Position numbers and translations under genes: made by a program. Below, piece by piece: positions 25,794 to 33,091 of a stretch of 64,000 bases of DNA. How positions within the stretch are numbered: the stretch's first letter is position 1; the number at the start of each line of letters is the position of its first letter. Below the pieces are notes generated by a model. It was not told the DNA's origin. It made no database searches and saw nothing but the letters and a program-made list of their open reading frames with translations. Origin of the DNA: Streptomyces sp. CG4 (lineage in GTDB: Bacteria > Actinomycetota > Actinomycetes > Streptomycetales > Streptomycetaceae); the NCBI RefSeq assembly GCF_041080655.1, contig NZ_CP163525.1:2108001-2172000 (forward strand), given 5' to 3'.

Positions 25794-26012
25794 ATGGCCT
25801 CCCCACGCTTGCCCGCACATCTCGCGGACCAGGCAGCCGAGGCGGTCCGAACGCTCAACGGCTCCTTGATCATGACGGACGGGATGCAGCCGGCCGACAT
25901 CCAGGACACGATCGTGGCCCTTGAGCGGGTGGCTTTCGCCCTGCCGCAGGCCGCATCGCACCTGCGGGACCACCTCGACAGGCTCGACGGCGAAGACCGC
26001 TCAGCCTGTCTA
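25794..26012 (+). CDS. Small hypothetical protein, probably truncated
   Basis: ATG 25794 with AAAGGA upstream starts MASPRLPAHLADQAAEAVRT, continuing DGMQPADIQDTIVALERVAF and LPQAASHLRDHLDRLDGEDR. Small helical proteins of this type, with an Ala-rich start and a repeated-helix core, are common in Streptomyces and have no known role. After about residue 72 the frame only mirrors the opposite-strand gene, so the C-terminus seems lost. Confidence 0.5.
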
Positions 26013-26021
26013 GAACACCCG

Positions 26022-26300
26022 TCACATAGTCGAGCCCAGCGCGGCAGCCCGAAGATCCGTGAGCAGCGATGGCAGCGGTTCGCCGTTGTTCGGGTCCGGG
26101 GTGAACATCATGATGGCGCTGATCAGGATCCGTGCCATGTCGTCGATCGTGCGCAGGTCGGCGGGGTCGGCGCAGCCGGCCGTCCACAGTTTCATCGCCT
26201 CGATGACGACCGTCACCATGCGTACCCCGGTGTCGGCCTGCATCCGGTTGACGGCGGCGTCGGCCTCGGCCTCGGACATGTCGACCTCGGCCTCGGACAT
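26022..26300 (-). CDS. Small hypothetical protein
   Basis: A 92-residue acidic, helical protein starting MSEAEVDMSEAEADAAVNRM, then VRMVTVVIEAMKLWTAG and DDMARILISAIMMFTPDP. The first seven codons are duplicated in tandem (21-bp near-perfect direct repeat, MSEAEVD/MSEAEAD), so either the ATG at 26300 or the one at 26279 may be used. No known family. It lies 110 bases downstream of the MmyB-like gene on the same strand. Confidence 0.5.
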   Translation of the reverse strand: MSEAEVDMSEAEADAAVNRMQADTGVRMVTVVIEAMKLWTAGCADPADLRTIDDMARILISAIMMFTPDPNNGEPLPSLLTDLRAAALGSTM

Positions 26301-26409
26301 ACGGTCGTGGACGCCGCTCCTCCGCCCGGAAGGGCCGCTTGAGTGCTGCGGCCATCAAGATGCGTGCGGTCCGTAGATCCGTTGTGCTCACCGTGCCACG
26401 CGCAGGCTG

Positions 26410-27252
26410 TCACCCGGCGGACCGATGGGTGCGGTTGGCTGTGGCGTGCACGGAGCCGAGCAGGCTGAGTGCCTCGGCGCTGGGGCTGCCGTGTTCGGCA
26501 TGGTAGATGATCAACTGCTGGCCGGGGGCGTCCCGCACGTCGAATGCGTGGTGGGTGAGGGTCAGGCCGCCGACGTCCGGGTGGTGGAAGTGCTTGTTTT
26601 CCCGGGTCTTGCCGCGCACGGTGTGGGTGTTCCACAGCCGGGCGAAGTCCGTGCTGCGCGTGCTGAGTTCGCCTACGAGAGCCCGTAGGCGTGGACTGCC
26701 CGGATCGGCGCCGGACGCCTGGCGCAGGTGCCCCACCACCGTCTCGGCTGTCCGGTCCCATCGGGGGTGGAACGGCCGGCCTGCCGGGTCGAGGAAGACC
26801 ATGCGGGCCAGGTTGTCCTTCGGTTCAAAGGGGGAGTACAGCGCCTCGGCCAGGGCGTTGGCGGCCAGGATGTCCAGGATCGGGTTGATGACGAACGCCG
26901 GAGTGCTGGGGTAGCCGTCCAGCAGGGCGCGCAGGGCGGGGGCGACCTGGTCGGTGGCGGCGACGGGCCGCTGGGACGGCGCGGTTCCGGACAGTTGGTG
27001 AAGGTGCGCCTGGGCGTCTGTGTCCAGCAGCAGCGCGCGGCTGAGCGCATCCACCACCTGCGCGGACGGGTGGCGTTCGCGGCCCTGTTCCAGCCGGGTG
27101 TAGTAGTCCGCGTTCACCCCTGCCAGTACGGCGACCTCTTCGCGGCGCAGCCCGGCCACCCTTCGCACGCCGTGGCTCGGCATCCCGACCTCGTCCGGCC
27201 GCACGGCCGCACGGCGCGCCCGCAGGAACTCACCCAGCTGGTTGTCGGTCAT
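26410..27252 (-). CDS. MmyB-like XRE-family transcriptional regulator
   Basis: A 280-residue paralogue of the regulator at 20382. HTH: LGEFLRARRAAVRPDEVGM, VAGLRREEVAVLAGVNADYY and TRLEQGRERHPSAQVVDAL. MmyB ligand domain: LAANALAEALYSPFEPKDN, RMVFLDPAGRPFHPRWD, HHPDVGGLTLTHHAFDV and IIYHAEHGSPSAEALSLL. It is divergent from an SDR/SnoaL-like gene pair, with a perfect palindrome containing GGGTG-N5-CACCC in the gap. Autorepression and control of the SDR pair are likely. Confidence 0.92.
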   Translation of the reverse strand: MTDNQLGEFLRARRAAVRPDEVGMPSHGVRRVAGLRREEVAVLAGVNADYYTRLEQGRERHPSAQVVDALSRALLLDTDAQAHLHQLSGTAPSQRPVAATDQVAPALRALLDGYPSTPAFVINPILDILAANALAEALYSPFEPKDNLARMVFLDPAGRPFHPRWDRTAETVVGHLRQASGADPGSPRLRALVGELSTRSTDFARLWNTHTVRGKTRENKHFHHPDVGGLTLTHHAFDVRDAPGQQLIIYHAEHGSPSAEALSLLGSVHATANRTHRSAG

Positions 27253-27277
27253 GTGCCCAGGCTAGGCCGCGGGCCTG

Positions 27278-27314
27278 GTGTGCTGCCTGGGTGTACCGCA
27301 CCCAGGCAGCACAC
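27278..27314. promoter_or_regulatory. Large perfect palindrome, MmyB-type operator
   Basis: GTGTGCTGCCTGGGTG (27278-27293), 5 bases, then the exact inverse CACCCAGGCAGCACAC (27299-27314). The centre is GGGTG-TACCG-CACCC (27289-27303), the same motif found twice upstream of the paralogous regulator at 20382. It lies 26 bases from the regulator start and 64 bases from the SDR start. Confidence 0.65.
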
Positions 27315-27377
27315 GGCCTGGGCCGGCTGGAACACCTCGCCCAGACTCGGTGCCCTACCAAGAGACAAGGGGCAGTC

Positions 27378-28115
27378 ATGCCGGACCAGACAGTCAAGGT
27401 CGTAGCGATCACCGGTGCCAGCAGCGGGATCGGCGAGGCGACCGCCCGCCGGCTCGCCGCCGACGGCCACCGCCTGTTCCTGGGAGCACGGCGCACCGAT
27501 CGCCTGGACCAGCTCGTCACGGAGATCACCGCCACGGGCGGCACGGCGGCGACCCAGCGCCTGGACGTCACCGAGGCCGCCGATGTCCAGGACTTCGTGG
27601 CAGCGGCCAAAGAGCGCTACGGCCGCGTGGACGTGATGGTCAACAACGCCGGGGTGATGCCGCTGTCGCCGCTGGAGGCGCTCAGGACGGAGGAGTGGAA
27701 CCGCATGATCGACGTGAACATGCGGGGTGTCCTGCACGGCATCTCCGCCGCCTTGCCCGTGATGCGCGCGCAGGGCGGCGGGCACATCGTGAACATCGCC
27801 TCCGTCGGGGCGCACGAGGTCTCTCCCACCGCGGCCGTCTACTGCGCCACCAAGTTCGCGGTCCGTGCGATCTCGGAGGGCCTGCGTCAGGAGTCCGCCG
27901 GTGACATTCGGGTCACGTTGGTCTCGCCGGGCGTCACGGAGTCCGAACTCGCCGACAGCATCGCGGACCCGGCCGCCCGGGCGGCCATGCGGGCCTACCG
28001 CGCCGTGGCCCTGCCGGCCTCCGCAATCGCGGACGCCGTCGCCTATGCGATCTCCCAGCCGCCGCACGTCGACGTCAACGAGATCGTCGTACGACCTGCA
28101 GCGAGCGCCCAGTGA
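27378..28115 (+). CDS. Short-chain dehydrogenase/reductase
   Basis: A 245-residue classical SDR. ITGASSGIGEATARRLA (11-27) is the nucleotide-binding glycine motif, NNAGVMPLSPLEAL follows, and the catalytic residues are in VNIASVGAHEVSPTAAVYCA (Ser/Tyr) and YCATKFAVRAISEGLRQE (Tyr-x-x-x-Lys). GARRTDRL suggests NADP(H) preference. ATG 27378 follows AAGGGG. It is co-transcribed with the SnoaL-like gene (GTGA overlap) and divergent from the MmyB-like regulator. Different from the SDR at 18051-18878 in sequence and lid length. Confidence 0.93.
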   Translation: MPDQTVKVVAITGASSGIGEATARRLAADGHRLFLGARRTDRLDQLVTEITATGGTAATQRLDVTEAADVQDFVAAAKERYGRVDVMVNNAGVMPLSPLEALRTEEWNRMIDVNMRGVLHGISAALPVMRAQGGGHIVNIASVGAHEVSPTAAVYCATKFAVRAISEGLRQESAGDIRVTLVSPGVTESELADSIADPAARAAMRAYRAVALPASAIADAVAYAISQPPHVDVNEIVVRPAASAQ

Positions 28116-28606
28116 CGGAGGGAACCGGAATGCTGCACACCCACCCTCTTGACGACCTGGCGCGCAGAGTGCGGGACCTGGAGGACCGGGACGCCCTGCG
28201 CGCCCTCATGATCCGCGGTTGGCGGGCACTGGACCGCAAGGACTGGCGGACCTGGTCCGCGTGCTGGGCCGAAGACGCCGTGCTGGAGTTCGGGCCCTGG
28301 CAGCGAATCCAGGGAAGGGAGGCCATCCGCGCGAAGGTGCAGGAGGCCGAGTCGCCTTGCACGAGCATCCAGCACCACATCCTCAACATGCACGTAGACG
28401 TGGCGGGCGACCGGGCAACCGGCATCGGATACATGTGGTTCGTCGCCGTCACCGCTCCCGGGAGAACCTCCGCCCCCTACTCCATGGGCGGCCCCTACGA
28501 CTGGGAGTTCCGCCGGAACGGGAACGGCTGGCTCTTGACCCGGCAGCGGCTCGGGGTCTTGTGGACCGATGGCGACGACACCCTGCGAGCCCTCGAACCG
28601 GAGTGA
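28112..28606 (+). CDS. SnoaL-like / nuclear transport factor 2 family protein
   Basis: A 164-residue NTF2-fold protein. The N-terminal helices read LARRVRDLEDRDALRALMIR, then WRTWSACWAEDAVLEFGP (the typical D-W...W.EDA pattern), and the curved sheet HHILNMHVDVAGDRATGIGY and YDWEFRRNGNGWLLTRQR. The family includes cyclases, isomerases, dehydratases and ligand-binding proteins. The GTG start overlaps the SDR stop by 4 bases (GTGA), so the pair is translationally coupled and probably acts on one substrate. Confidence 0.85.
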   Translation: MTEGTGMLHTHPLDDLARRVRDLEDRDALRALMIRGWRALDRKDWRTWSACWAEDAVLEFGPWQRIQGREAIRAKVQEAESPCTSIQHHILNMHVDVAGDRATGIGYMWFVAVTAPGRTSAPYSMGGPYDWEFRRNGNGWLLTRQRLGVLWTDGDDTLRALEPE

Positions 28607-28764
28607 CCGGGATTACGTCGTCGACTGCTCGGTGAATCAACGCGCTGGGCCGCGCGGCAGCTTCACCGCCAGCCGATCGAGTGCTTGCGACCGCCGCGCG
28701 CCCCCAGAGGCCCACGGCCTTGGCGACGACAGCGCCAAGGCCCGAGAGGGCGTTAAGTCCGTTT

Positions 28765-29290
28765 CCGGATGATCCGTTGTCGCCCATTCATGGGTATATC
28801 GAGCCGCTCCTTGACCATGTGTCGGCGCATGGCGTCGGGGTCGTCGGCGTCCTGGATCCGGCGGCGGAAAATCACGTTCGCCGCCGTATGCCTTGCGCAG
28901 GATCAGTTGGATGCGCGGCACGGTGGCGTTGCAGTACGCGTAGAGCAGCTCGGCCCCGTGGCGGATGATGCCGCCGTGTTCCTGGTCGACGCCGGGCAGG
29001 AGGCCCGGTACGTCGAGCTGCACGAATCGCGCCGCCTTTTCGGCCGCGTGGATGTCGAGGACGCCGACCAGGGACTGGGGTTGGCTGTGGCGACGATCCC
29101 GACCGTGTGCCCGTCCATACGGGCCGGCGCGACGATGACGTTCGGGGCCCAGCGTTCCTGGACCTCCAGGTACTCGCCGTCGTCCGTGATCTCTTCGATG
29201 ACCTGGTGCATGTCGTAGGAGCAGCTGCCGTCCGCGGGTACGAGGTCGACCAGGGACTCGCATCGGCCGTCTGCCGGATCTGGCGTCGGA
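28765..29290 (-). pseudogene. Propionyl/acetyl-CoA carboxylase beta subunit remnant
   Basis: The minus strand holds ordered pieces of a carboxyltransferase beta chain: [20 protein letters not shown], then (new frame) [20 protein letters not shown] joined directly to [20 protein letters not shown] with ~12 residues missing, then [20 protein letters not shown] and RKAYGGE. A further jump is followed by [20 protein letters not shown] and the C-terminal MNGRQRII segment. So there are two internal deletions and at least two frameshifts, and the N-terminal half is gone. An intact copy must exist elsewhere if the enzyme is used. Confidence 0.85.
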
Positions 29291-29768
29291 TGGGCCGGAG
29301 GGAGCGCCCTGCTGTTGCGCCGAACGGCAAATCACCACCCTGGAAAACCTTTACGACCACGCAAGCACGGTAGGCATCACCGTCCCGCTCAAGCATCAAG
29401 ACGGCGAGTTAATGATCCGCAAGCCCCTGCGGAAGCCCCGTTGGTTCGGTCCGGCATGCCCGCGCGTCTGCGTACGGGCAGTGAAGTGGCTTTCGCCGCT
29501 CGGCACTTGGGCGAGCCGACGCAGGCTATTACGCCGTCTTGAGAAACCTCCGCCAGGATGAGACCTGCTGTCGGGTCGCGGCCTGCCTCCAGGCCGGCTC
29601 ATCGCAACCCTCCGGCGCTGCCCCGCCACCACCGCTGCACACCCGGCGACCGCCGATCACGACCAAGCCCTGTGCGAGGGGACTGGCATCGACGCCCCTG
29701 TCCCCTTTTGGAGTTGCTCTGGTCGGTCTGCGGTTCAGGACGGCCGGAGGAGTGGTAACACATCAAGG
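29291..29768. other. Gene-free stretch before the methyltransferase gene
   Basis: About 480 bases with no conserved frame on either strand. GGAGGAG at 29746-29752 is too far from the methyltransferase start to serve it, while AAGGG directly precedes its GTG/ATG. Its promoter should lie here, but I see no clear hexamers. Confidence 0.4.
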
Positions 29769-30827
29769 GTGATGACGCGAGCCGAGCAGATCGCTGCCTT
29801 CCGTCCCCGCTACCAGCAGGATCTGGTTTCCAGCATCGAGCGGTTCTTCGAGCCCAGACGGGATACCTGTCCCTGGTGCGAGTCGGACCGGCTGCGCGAG
29901 CGTCTGCGAACCACCGACCTTCTCCAGCACAAGCCCGGCACCTTCGTCATCGACCGGTGCCTCGCATGCGGCCACCACTTCCAGAACCCGCAACTCAACG
30001 AGCTGGGGCTGGAGTTCTACTACCGAGACTGCTACGACGGGCTCGGCCGGGAGACCGCGGAGAGCCTGCTGGGAGCCCCACGCAGCCGCAAGCGCCATCG
30101 AGTCGCCGCGGAATCCCTGCGCCCCTTCGTCGACCCCGAGCGCTGGCTGGACGTGGGCACAGGGTACGGCTACTTCCCGGAGGCAGCGCGACAGGTATTC
30201 CCGAAGAGCACGTTCCACGGCCTGGACCTGGGTGAAGGGGTGGCGTTCGCCGAAGCGGAAGGGCGAGTCGACCAGGCTCTGCGGGGCCTGTTCACGGACT
30301 TGGCCCCTTCCCTGGCAGGGCGGTACGACGTGGTGAGCATGCACCACTATCTGGAGCACACACCTGATCCTCGCGCGCAACTGTCGGCCGCACACACCGC
30401 GTTGGCCCCCGGCGGGCTGCTCCAGATCGAGGTTCCGGACCCGGGGTCGGCGTATTCCTGGATGCTGGGCCGCTGGTGGGTGCCGTGGTTCCAGCCCCAG
30501 CATCTGCACCTGATGCCCTGTCGTAACCTGCAACAGGCGCTGGAGGAGGCTGGCTTCACCGTGATGGGGACCGAACGCAGGGTGGCGCACCGGCCGGTGG
30601 ACCTTGCCGGCGCTGTGGTGTTCCTGCTCTCCCACCTGTTGCCCCGGGATGATGCGCCCTGGCATGCTCAGCCGCCGTCCGCCACGGCCCGGTGCATGCG
30701 GAAGGTCCTGTGGAGGAGCAGTTTGCCGGCCGTGCTGGCCGCGTACGCGCTCGACCTGTGCTTCGCCCCGGTCGCCCGGCGTGCGGGCTTCTCCAACGCC
30801 TACAGGCTCCTTGCACGCCGGAACTGA
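29769..30827 (+). CDS. Class I SAM-dependent methyltransferase with N-terminal Cys4 zinc site
   Basis: A 352-residue protein. An N-terminal Cys4 zinc-binding module uses CPWC (34-37) and CLACGHHFQNP (64-74). A Rossmann methyltransferase domain follows, with motif I WLDVGTGYGYF (126-136), FHGLDLGEG, and MHHYLEHTPDPRAQLSAAHT with APGGLLQIEVPDPGS as post-motifs. The C-terminus has a hydrophobic segment (AGAVVFLLSHLLP). Similar zinc-plus-methyltransferase proteins act on sugars or lipids. Start GTG 29769 or ATG 29772 (three bases apart). It converges with the glycosyltransferase gene, stops 10 bases apart, and may modify the product of that operon. Confidence 0.85.
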   Translation: MMTRAEQIAAFRPRYQQDLVSSIERFFEPRRDTCPWCESDRLRERLRTTDLLQHKPGTFVIDRCLACGHHFQNPQLNELGLEFYYRDCYDGLGRETAESLLGAPRSRKRHRVAAESLRPFVDPERWLDVGTGYGYFPEAARQVFPKSTFHGLDLGEGVAFAEAEGRVDQALRGLFTDLAPSLAGRYDVVSMHHYLEHTPDPRAQLSAAHTALAPGGLLQIEVPDPGSAYSWMLGRWWVPWFQPQHLHLMPCRNLQQALEEAGFTVMGTERRVAHRPVDLAGAVVFLLSHLLPRDDAPWHAQPPSATARCMRKVLWRSSLPAVLAAYALDLCFAPVARRAGFSNAYRLLARRN

Positions 30828-30837
30828 AGCGTTCCGG

Positions 30838-31989
30838 TCATGGGCGTGCCGCGAGTGCTTCGAGGTGCCCGGCGGCCGCACCGGTGCCTCCCGCCGCGCG
30901 CAGGCGGTCCCGCAGTCGCCGGGCGGCAGCCTGGTGGTCCGGCCCGTCCAGAACGGTGTCGAGCGCCGCTCCCAGCCGTACGCGGTCGGCGCGGCCGAAG
31001 CGCACCCGCACCGCCGCACCCGCAGCCGTGATCCGGGCGGCCACGAAGGGCTGGTCGTCGCGGATGGGAGCGACCACGAGCGGAACCCCGTGCCACAGAG
31101 ATTCGGTGACGGTGTTGTGACCCGCATGGCAGATCACAGCGGACATCCGGGGCAGCAGGTCGAGTTGGGGGACCCTCAGCAGGGTGAGCACGGTGGCGTC
31201 CGCCGCCCCGGCGAGCATCCCGGCCGGGTCGATGACCACGGCCTGCATGCGGTGCGCCCGATTCCGTACCGCTGCCGTGCACTCGGCCAGGAAGCGGCTG
31301 CCGGTGTCGGTGTTGACGGTCCCGAGGGAGACCAGGACGGTGGCCCGGTTCCGGTCGAGCCATTCCCAGGGGAATTGCGGCGCCGCACGGCGGGTGTGGA
31401 GGGCGGGGCCCACGAATCGCACGTTGGGCGCGGACGTGTCCACCAGCTCGGCGACGGTGTAAGCCAGTACGAGCTCCGGGGAGAACCTCGGATCGTGCGT
31501 GGCCCCGGGGTCACCGAACCGCTCGCGCAGCCCCGTCAGGAGGGAGCGGACCCATGCTTCGACCTTGGGCAGCGTGGCAGTGGAACCGCCCACCTCCGCC
31601 GGGGTGGTGGCCGAGGTGGCCCAGCGCACCCCGAACCGCTCGGCCGCCAGGGCTCCGGCGAGAGCCTGCTGATCGGCCACGAGCACGTCCGGGCGGAACT
31701 CGTCGACGGCCTTCCTCGTACCCGGGGTCATCGCCGCGGCCAGCGGCAGGAGGAAGTCCTCCCACAGGAACCGCAGCGCCGCGGCCCCGCGCAACGCGGA
31801 CGGCCGGTGCACCCGCGCCGGGGCCGCGCAGGGGTACACCTCGGCGCCGCCAACGGCTATGTCCCGTACGGTCCCGGGAACCGCGGCCCAGGCCACGCGG
31901 TGGCCCCGTGCGGCGAGTTCGGCGGCGACGGCGGCGGCCGGGTTGATGTGCCCGGCCAGCGGGGGAACAACGAAGAGAAACCGGCTCAT
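30838..31989 (-). CDS. GT1-family (MGT-type) glycosyltransferase
   Basis: A 383-residue GT-B glycosyltransferase of the macrolide-glycosyltransferase group. The N-terminal acceptor domain begins MSRFLFVVPPLAGHINPAAA with catalytic His14. The C-terminal donor domain holds VLVSLGTVNTD and the nucleotide-sugar motif CHAGHNTVTESLWHGVPLVV (287-306), followed by DDQPFVAARI. No signal peptide. The ATG at 31989 overlaps the upstream hydrolase stop (ATGA). It is the last gene of the PKS operon, so it probably glycosylates the lipid/polyketide made by the two synthases. Donor sugar cannot be predicted. Confidence 0.92.
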   Translation of the reverse strand: MSRFLFVVPPLAGHINPAAAVAAELAARGHRVAWAAVPGTVRDIAVGGAEVYPCAAPARVHRPSALRGAAALRFLWEDFLLPLAAAMTPGTRKAVDEFRPDVLVADQQALAGALAAERFGVRWATSATTPAEVGGSTATLPKVEAWVRSLLTGLRERFGDPGATHDPRFSPELVLAYTVAELVDTSAPNVRFVGPALHTRRAAPQFPWEWLDRNRATVLVSLGTVNTDTGSRFLAECTAAVRNRAHRMQAVVIDPAGMLAGAADATVLTLLRVPQLDLLPRMSAVICHAGHNTVTESLWHGVPLVVAPIRDDQPFVAARITAAGAAVRVRFGRADRVRLGAALDTVLDGPDHQAAARRLRDRLRAAGGTGAAAGHLEALAARP

Positions 31990-32786
31990 GGTGTACTCGC
32001 TCCCTGCCGGCGCCGGTGGCCTTCGCGCATCCAGCCGACCAGCAGCGCACCGACCGTCTCGCGGGCGTCGACCAGGACGCGGTGCCCATGGCCGGGGATG
32101 GTGACGGTGCGGCAGAGCGGCAGGGCGCGTTCCAGTGCGGGCGCTGTCGGGGCGAGGATGGAGTCTCCTCCGTAGAGGGCGAGTACCGATACGTCGAGTG
32201 CGTTCCAGTCGTCCTCTTCCCGGGTACGGCTGGCCGCTATGTCCTCGATCAAGGTGGTGTCGAGCAGCAGGGGCCGGTAGCGGCGGGCTGCTCGGGCCGC
32301 GTCGCGGCCGTGTTCCCGCTCGATCCGGTCGGTCGCCCGCGGATCGCGCACCGCCTCCGCGTGCCGGGCGAGCAGCTCGCTCAGTTCCCGTGCCCAGTCG
32401 CGGGTGGGGAGGACGGTCTCGATCAGGACGGTGCCGATCAGGCGGTGCGGGTACTGCAGGGAGAAGTCCAGGGCCACCGCCCCGCCGAAGCAGTCGCCGA
32501 CGAGGAAGAAGGGTCGGCTGATGCCGAGGGTGTCGAGGAGAGTGAGGAGATCGGCGGTGAACTCCTCGAGCTGGTAGCCGGTGTGCGGCCGTGCGCTGCG
32601 GCCGTGGCCGCGCTGGTCGTACACCACGACGTGGTAGCCGGCGGCCGCGAGCTCGCCGGCCACGCTGAAGTAGTAGGCGGCCAGGCTGTTGAGGGTCAGG
32701 CCGTGGACGAGCACCACGGCCGGTCGGCCGGGACTGCCGAGGCACTCGACGTTGAGGCGGGTACGTCCGGTGTGCAGGACTGTCAC
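31986..32786 (-). CDS. Alpha/beta hydrolase with Cys nucleophile, PKS-operon release candidate
   Basis: A 266-residue alpha/beta hydrolase. VVLVHGLTLNSLAAY is the oxyanion region and YDQRGHGRSARP follows. The nucleophile elbow reads VGDCFGGAVAL: Cys99 (codon TGC) stands where Ser is usual. The acid is probably the Asp in LYGGDSILAP and the base is His in IPGHGHRVLVD. Cys nucleophiles are known in dienelactone hydrolase and a few thioesterases. The GTG start overlaps the ACP stop by 4 bases. With no thioesterase domain in the two synthases, this protein is the best candidate for releasing or transferring the chain from an ACP. Confidence 0.85.
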   Translation of the reverse strand: MTVLHTGRTRLNVECLGSPGRPAVVLVHGLTLNSLAAYYFSVAGELAAAGYHVVVYDQRGHGRSARPHTGYQLEEFTADLLTLLDTLGISRPFFLVGDCFGGAVALDFSLQYPHRLIGTVLIETVLPTRDWARELSELLARHAEAVRDPRATDRIEREHGRDAARAARRYRPLLLDTTLIEDIAASRTREEDDWNALDVSVLALYGGDSILAPTAPALERALPLCRTVTIPGHGHRVLVDARETVGALLVGWMREGHRRRQGASTP

Positions 32787-33091
32787 CGCAGGTGCTCCAC
32801 GATGTGGTGCACCAGGTGCCCGACGGTGAGATCCGCGATCTGGTCGATGTCGAGCGAGGCGAAGTAGGCGGGGAAGTCGACGCGTTCACCGTAGGGGCGG
32901 CGCAGCTCGCCGGTGAGGGTGACCAGGTCGATGGATTCCAGGTCCAGGTCCTCCACGAAGCGGGTCTCCATCGTGACGGTGCCCGGGTCCGGTGGGCAGT
33001 CGTCGAGAACGACGTCCAGGGCCTCGGTGACCCGGGTCAGGACGGCCAACACGTCCGCGTCGGGGGTGTGCTGGTCATGACTGCTGTCCAT
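32783..33091 (-). CDS. Free-standing acyl carrier protein
   Basis: A 102-residue acidic ACP. The phosphopantetheine attachment Ser53 is in the motif DLDLESIDLVTLTGEL, following the usual helix I (VLAVLTRVTEALDVVL). The ATG at 33091 lies 17 bases inside the end of the upstream synthase gene, and the open frame extending further upstream is only its shadow. It is probably activated by the Sfp-type PPTase domain at the C-terminus of that synthase. As PKS1 has one internal ACP, this second carrier may hold a starter or the finished chain. Confidence 0.9.
   Translation of the reverse strand: MDSSHDQHTPDADVLAVLTRVTEALDVVLDDCPPDPGTVTMETRFVEDLDLESIDLVTLTGELRRPYGERVDFPAYFASLDIDQIADLTVGHLVHHIVEHLR

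Noticed and set aside
24802..25869. 355-residue plus-strand protein including the kinase motifs
   Set aside because: Upstream part is antisense to the better-biased minus-strand gene; only 25479-25759 shows kinase sequence, and that is frameshifted.
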